Assembly (NCBI GenBank): GCA_963618735.1
Contig: CAVEUM010000065.1
Coordinates: forward strand, 1-6,341
Source: CAKUFA01 sp963618735
GTDB taxonomy: Bacteria; Bacillota; Clostridia; Christensenellales; Aristaeellaceae
DNA length: 6,341 bases
Direction: 5' to 3'
Shown: positions 4,131 through 6,341 of the stretch, in pieces
Numbering within the stretch: the first letter of the stretch is position 1
Layout of the letters: each line of letters begins with the position of its first letter
Position numbers and translations under genes: made by a program
The notes under the pieces: model-generated
What the model was told of the DNA's origin: nothing
Databases searched by the model: none
What the model saw: the letters and a program-made list of their open reading frames with translations, nothing else

Positions 4131-5903
4131 ATGGAAAGTCCGCATATCATGAAAACCTCGGAGCTCATTCGACGTTTCCTGCCTTATTTCCGCCGATACA
4201 AGGGAACGGTGGCTTTTGACCTGTGCTGCGCATCCTTCACCACCCTGTGCGACCTGGCACTGCCCATGCTGGTGCGCTCCATCACCCAGCGGGCGACGGT
4301 TGATTTGTCCTCCCTCACGGTGCAGTTTATTCTGCAGGTGGGCATCATCTACATGATTCTTCGCGTCATTGACGCTGCGGCCAACTACTTTATGCAGTCC
4401 GTTGGTCACATCATGGGCACGAAATTGGAAAACGATATGCGCGCGGACCTGTTCCATCATCTGCAGGAACTGTCCTTCCGCTACTATAGTGAAACCAAAG
4501 TGGGTCAGATTATGGCCCGCATTACCTCCGACCTGTTTGAGGTAACCGAGTTTGCCCACCACTGCCCGGAGGAATTCCTCATTGCCGCAGTGAAAATCAC
4601 GGCAAGCTTTATTATCCTGTGCGGCATGAACGTCCCTCTGACGCTGATGATGTTCGCCGTGGTGCCGCTGATGATTGTTTTTACCCGATACTATAATCGG
4701 AAAATGCGCGTTGCCTTCAAGCTGCGCAATAATCAGGTGGGCGAAATCAATTCTCAGGTGGAGGATAGCCTGCTGGGCATCCGCGTGGTGAAGTCCTTCG
4801 CCAATGAGAACATTGAGGAAGAAAAGTTCGCCGAGGGCAACGCCCGCTTCCTGGAAACCAAGGCACTGAGCTATAAGTACATGGCTGCCTTCGGCACTTC
4901 CAACCGCATCTTTGATGGACTGATGTACATCGTGGTGGTGGTGGGCGGCGCCCTGTTCATCCGCAGCGGAAAATTGACTGCAGCAGACCTGACGGCCTAT
5001 CTGCTCTATGCGCAGATGCTCCTTGCTGCCATCCGCCGCCTGGTGGAATTCACTGAGCAGTTCCAGCGGGGCATGACGGGCGTGGAACGCTTCTGCGAGA
5101 TTATGGATGCGCCTGCGGAAATTCAGGACGCACCTGATGCCGAGGAGCTTCACGACGTGAAGGGTCAGGTGGAATTCCGCAACGTCGGCTTTACCTATGC
5201 GGACGGCGACCATGCTGTGCTCCATGACCTGAATCTTTCCGTGACCCCCGGACGTTCCATCGCGCTGGTGGGTCCTTCGGGCAGCGGCAAGAGCACCCTG
5301 TGCAATTTGATTCCCCGCTTTTATGACGTGACCGAGGGCAGCATCCTCATTGACGGCAAGGACGTGCGTTCCCTGACCCAGCACAGCCTGCGGAATTCCA
5401 TTGGCATGGTGCAGCAGGAAGTGTACCTCTTCTCCGGCAGTGTGTATGAGAACATTGCCTACGGCAAGCCCGGCGCCAGCCGTGAAGAGGTCATTGAGGC
5501 GGCCAAACTGGCTGGTGCGGATGAATTCATTCGTGCCCTGCCTCAGGGCTATGATACCTTCGTGGGCGAGCGCGGCGTGAAGCTTTCCGGCGGACAGAAG
5601 CAGAGAATCTCCATCGCCCGTGTGTTCCTGAAGAATCCGCCCATCCTGATTCTGGATGAGGCAACCTCCGCCTTGGATAATGAAAGCGAGCATCTGGTGC
5701 AGCAGTCCCTGGAAAAGCTGGCCCACGGCCGCACCACCTTCACCATCGCTCACCGACTGACCACCATTCGCGGTGCGGATGAAATTTGGGTGCTGACGGA
5801 CAAGGGCGTGGAGGAGCGCGGCTCCCATAGGGAATTGCTGAAGAAGGGCGGCCTGTATGCCCACCTGTATGAAATGTATACGGATCATATGGAGGTCGAT
5901 TAA
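4131..5903 (+). CDS. ABC exporter half-transporter (fused membrane and ATPase domains)
   Basis: A 590-residue inner-membrane ABC exporter subunit of the MsbA/BmrA/YwjA type, expected to work as a dimer and to export lipids, drugs or other hydrophobic compounds driven by ATP. The type I exporter membrane domain (about 20-320) has six hydrophobic segments near 25-49, 62-88, 147-166, 168-186, 260-277 and 284-305. The nucleotide-binding domain (about 346-582) is complete: A-loop tyrosine Y356, Walker A GPSGSGKST (381-389), Q-loop in MVQQE (Q428 or Q429), signature LSGGQ (485-489), Walker B ILILDE with catalytic E510, D-loop SALD (513-516) and H-loop H541. All catalytic residues are present, so a homodimer with two active sites is possible. 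No partner half-transporter is visible. The acetyltransferase gene follows after 2 bases. Family is certain, substrate unknown. Confidence 0.96.
   Translation: MESPHIMKTSELIRRFLPYFRRYKGTVAFDLCCASFTTLCDLALPMLVRSITQRATVDLSSLTVQFILQVGIIYMILRVIDAAANYFMQSVGHIMGTKLENDMRADLFHHLQELSFRYYSETKVGQIMARITSDLFEVTEFAHHCPEEFLIAAVKITASFIILCGMNVPLTLMMFAVVPLMIVFTRYYNRKMRVAFKLRNNQVGEINSQVEDSLLGIRVVKSFANENIEEEKFAEGNARFLETKALSYKYMAAFGTSNRIFDGLMYIVVVVGGALFIRSGKLTAADLTAYLLYAQMLLAAIRRLVEFTEQFQRGMTGVERFCEIMDAPAEIQDAPDAEELHDVKGQVEFRNVGFTYADGDHAVLHDLNLSVTPGRSIALVGPSGSGKSTLCNLIPRFYDVTEGSILIDGKDVRSLTQHSLRNSIGMVQQEVYLFSGSVYENIAYGKPGASREEVIEAAKLAGADEFIRALPQGYDTFVGERGVKLSGGQKQRISIARVFLKNPPILILDEATSALDNESEHLVQQSLEKLAHGRTTFTIAHRLTTIRGADEIWVLTDKGVEERGSHRELLKKGGLYAHLYEMYTDHMEVD
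5891..5896 (+). promoter_or_regulatory. Ribosome-binding site of the acetyltransferase, inside the exporter gene
   Basis: GGAGGT lies within the last codons of the exporter, 9 bases before ATG 5906. The site inside the upstream coding end supports co-transcription and probably coupled translation. Confidence 0.85.
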
Positions 5904-5905
5904 CG

Positions 5906-6341
5906 ATGGTACTGGAGAAAGCTGTTCATGGTGATGAGCAGGAGGTTATGTCGCTTTACCTTGCCGTAACAGAGGGCATGCACAGGGAAGGCCTTTACCA
6001 GTGGTATGAAGGGGAATATCCCACCGCTGACATGCCTGAAAAGGATATTGCTGAGGGCAGCTTGTATGTGGTGCGCCGTGGAGGGAAAATCCTGGCGGCA
6101 GTCACCGTGGATCAGGAGCAGGACGAGCAATATGCGTCCATCCCGTGGATGTTCGGCGTGAAGCCCGGCTGCTTCCATCGCCTGGGCATTCTGCCTGAAG
6201 GACAGGGGCAGGGACTGGGCAAGCAGATGCTGCAGGACGTGGAGGACATCCTCCGTGCCCAGGGCTGTGACAGTCTCCGCTGCGATACCCTCATGGAAAA
6301 TAAGCGCGCCATTGCCCTGTATACAGGTCAGGGTATGAGAT
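5906..6341 (+). CDS. GNAT-family N-acetyltransferase (3' end beyond window)
   Basis: The frame starts at ATG 5906 and stays open for 145 codons to the window edge, so the C-terminus is missing. Members of this family transfer acetyl from acetyl-CoA to an amine on a small molecule, peptide or protein. The acetyl-CoA-binding motif A is visible: HRLGILPEGQGQGLGKQML (91-109), in which Q100-G101-Q102-G103-L104-G105 fits the Q/RxxGxG/A pattern. The usual later block follows, a DT...N.RA..LY...GM pattern (127-144), as in Rim/small-molecule-type GNATs. The start is supported by GGAGGT 9 bases upstream. The gene begins 2 bases after the exporter stop, so the two are almost certainly one operon. Acetylating the exporter's substrate is a possible role but is inference. 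Substrate unknown. Confidence 0.9.
   Translation, partial: MVLEKAVHGDEQEVMSLYLAVTEGMHREGLYQWYEGEYPTADMPEKDIAEGSLYVVRRGGKILAAVTVDQEQDEQYASIPWMFGVKPGCFHRLGILPEGQGQGLGKQMLQDVEDILRAQGCDSLRCDTLMENKRAIALYTGQGMR

Noticed and set aside
4092..5888. A 598-codon open frame on the minus strand opposite the ABC exporter
   Set aside because: It is the antisense shadow of a clearly coding gene with biased codon use. Its translation is rich in His, Gln and Gly with no recognisable domain, and it has no plausible role beside the intact exporter.

Overview
The window looks like an ordinary stretch of a moderately GC-rich Firmicute chromosome, probably an anaerobic gut-type member of the Clostridia. The evidence is the single-chain glycyl-tRNA synthetase of Gram-positive type, consensus sigma-A promoters with 17-base spacers, strong Shine-Dalgarno sequences, a formate/nitrite-family channel and a YwjA/BmrA-like half-size ABC exporter. 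I see no phage, transposase, CRISPR array or plasmid function. I cannot name the species.

Layout. (1) Bases 1-269: a two-gene tRNA operon with its own promoter, tRNA-Thr(CGT), an 8-base spacer, tRNA-Pro(CGG) and an intrinsic terminator. (2) Bases 293-1270, minus strand: a 287-residue EamA/DMT-family transporter with its own promoter and a 15-bp terminator hairpin. It is two closely similar five-helix units joined head to tail. (3) Bases 1301-2323, plus strand, divergent from the transporter: a formate/nitrite transporter (FNT) family channel with a promoter, an alternative GTG/ATG start question and a terminator that probably serves both strands. (4) Bases 2339-3781, minus strand: glycyl-tRNA synthetase (glyQS), with a near-consensus promoter that leaves only a short leader. 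(5) Bases 3782-4069: a non-coding gap holding three tandem copies of a roughly 63-base hairpin-forming repeat. (6) Bases 4070-6341, plus strand: an ABC exporter half-transporter, followed 2 bases after its stop codon by a GNAT acetyltransferase that runs off the window. These last two are probably one operon.

Function. The contents are mostly housekeeping (two tRNAs and an aminoacyl-tRNA synthetase) plus four independent envelope or modification functions: a small-molecule DMT carrier, a small-anion channel, an exporter and an acetyltransferase. Apart from the exporter/acetyltransferase pair, each gene has its own promoter, so neighbouring genes need not share a pathway.

I did not find a convincing new system. 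The points most worth a second look are the three-copy structured intergenic repeat, the recent-looking internal duplication in the EamA protein, the C in place of the normally invariant T at position 55 of the tRNA-Thr, and the absence of a T-box leader on glyQS.
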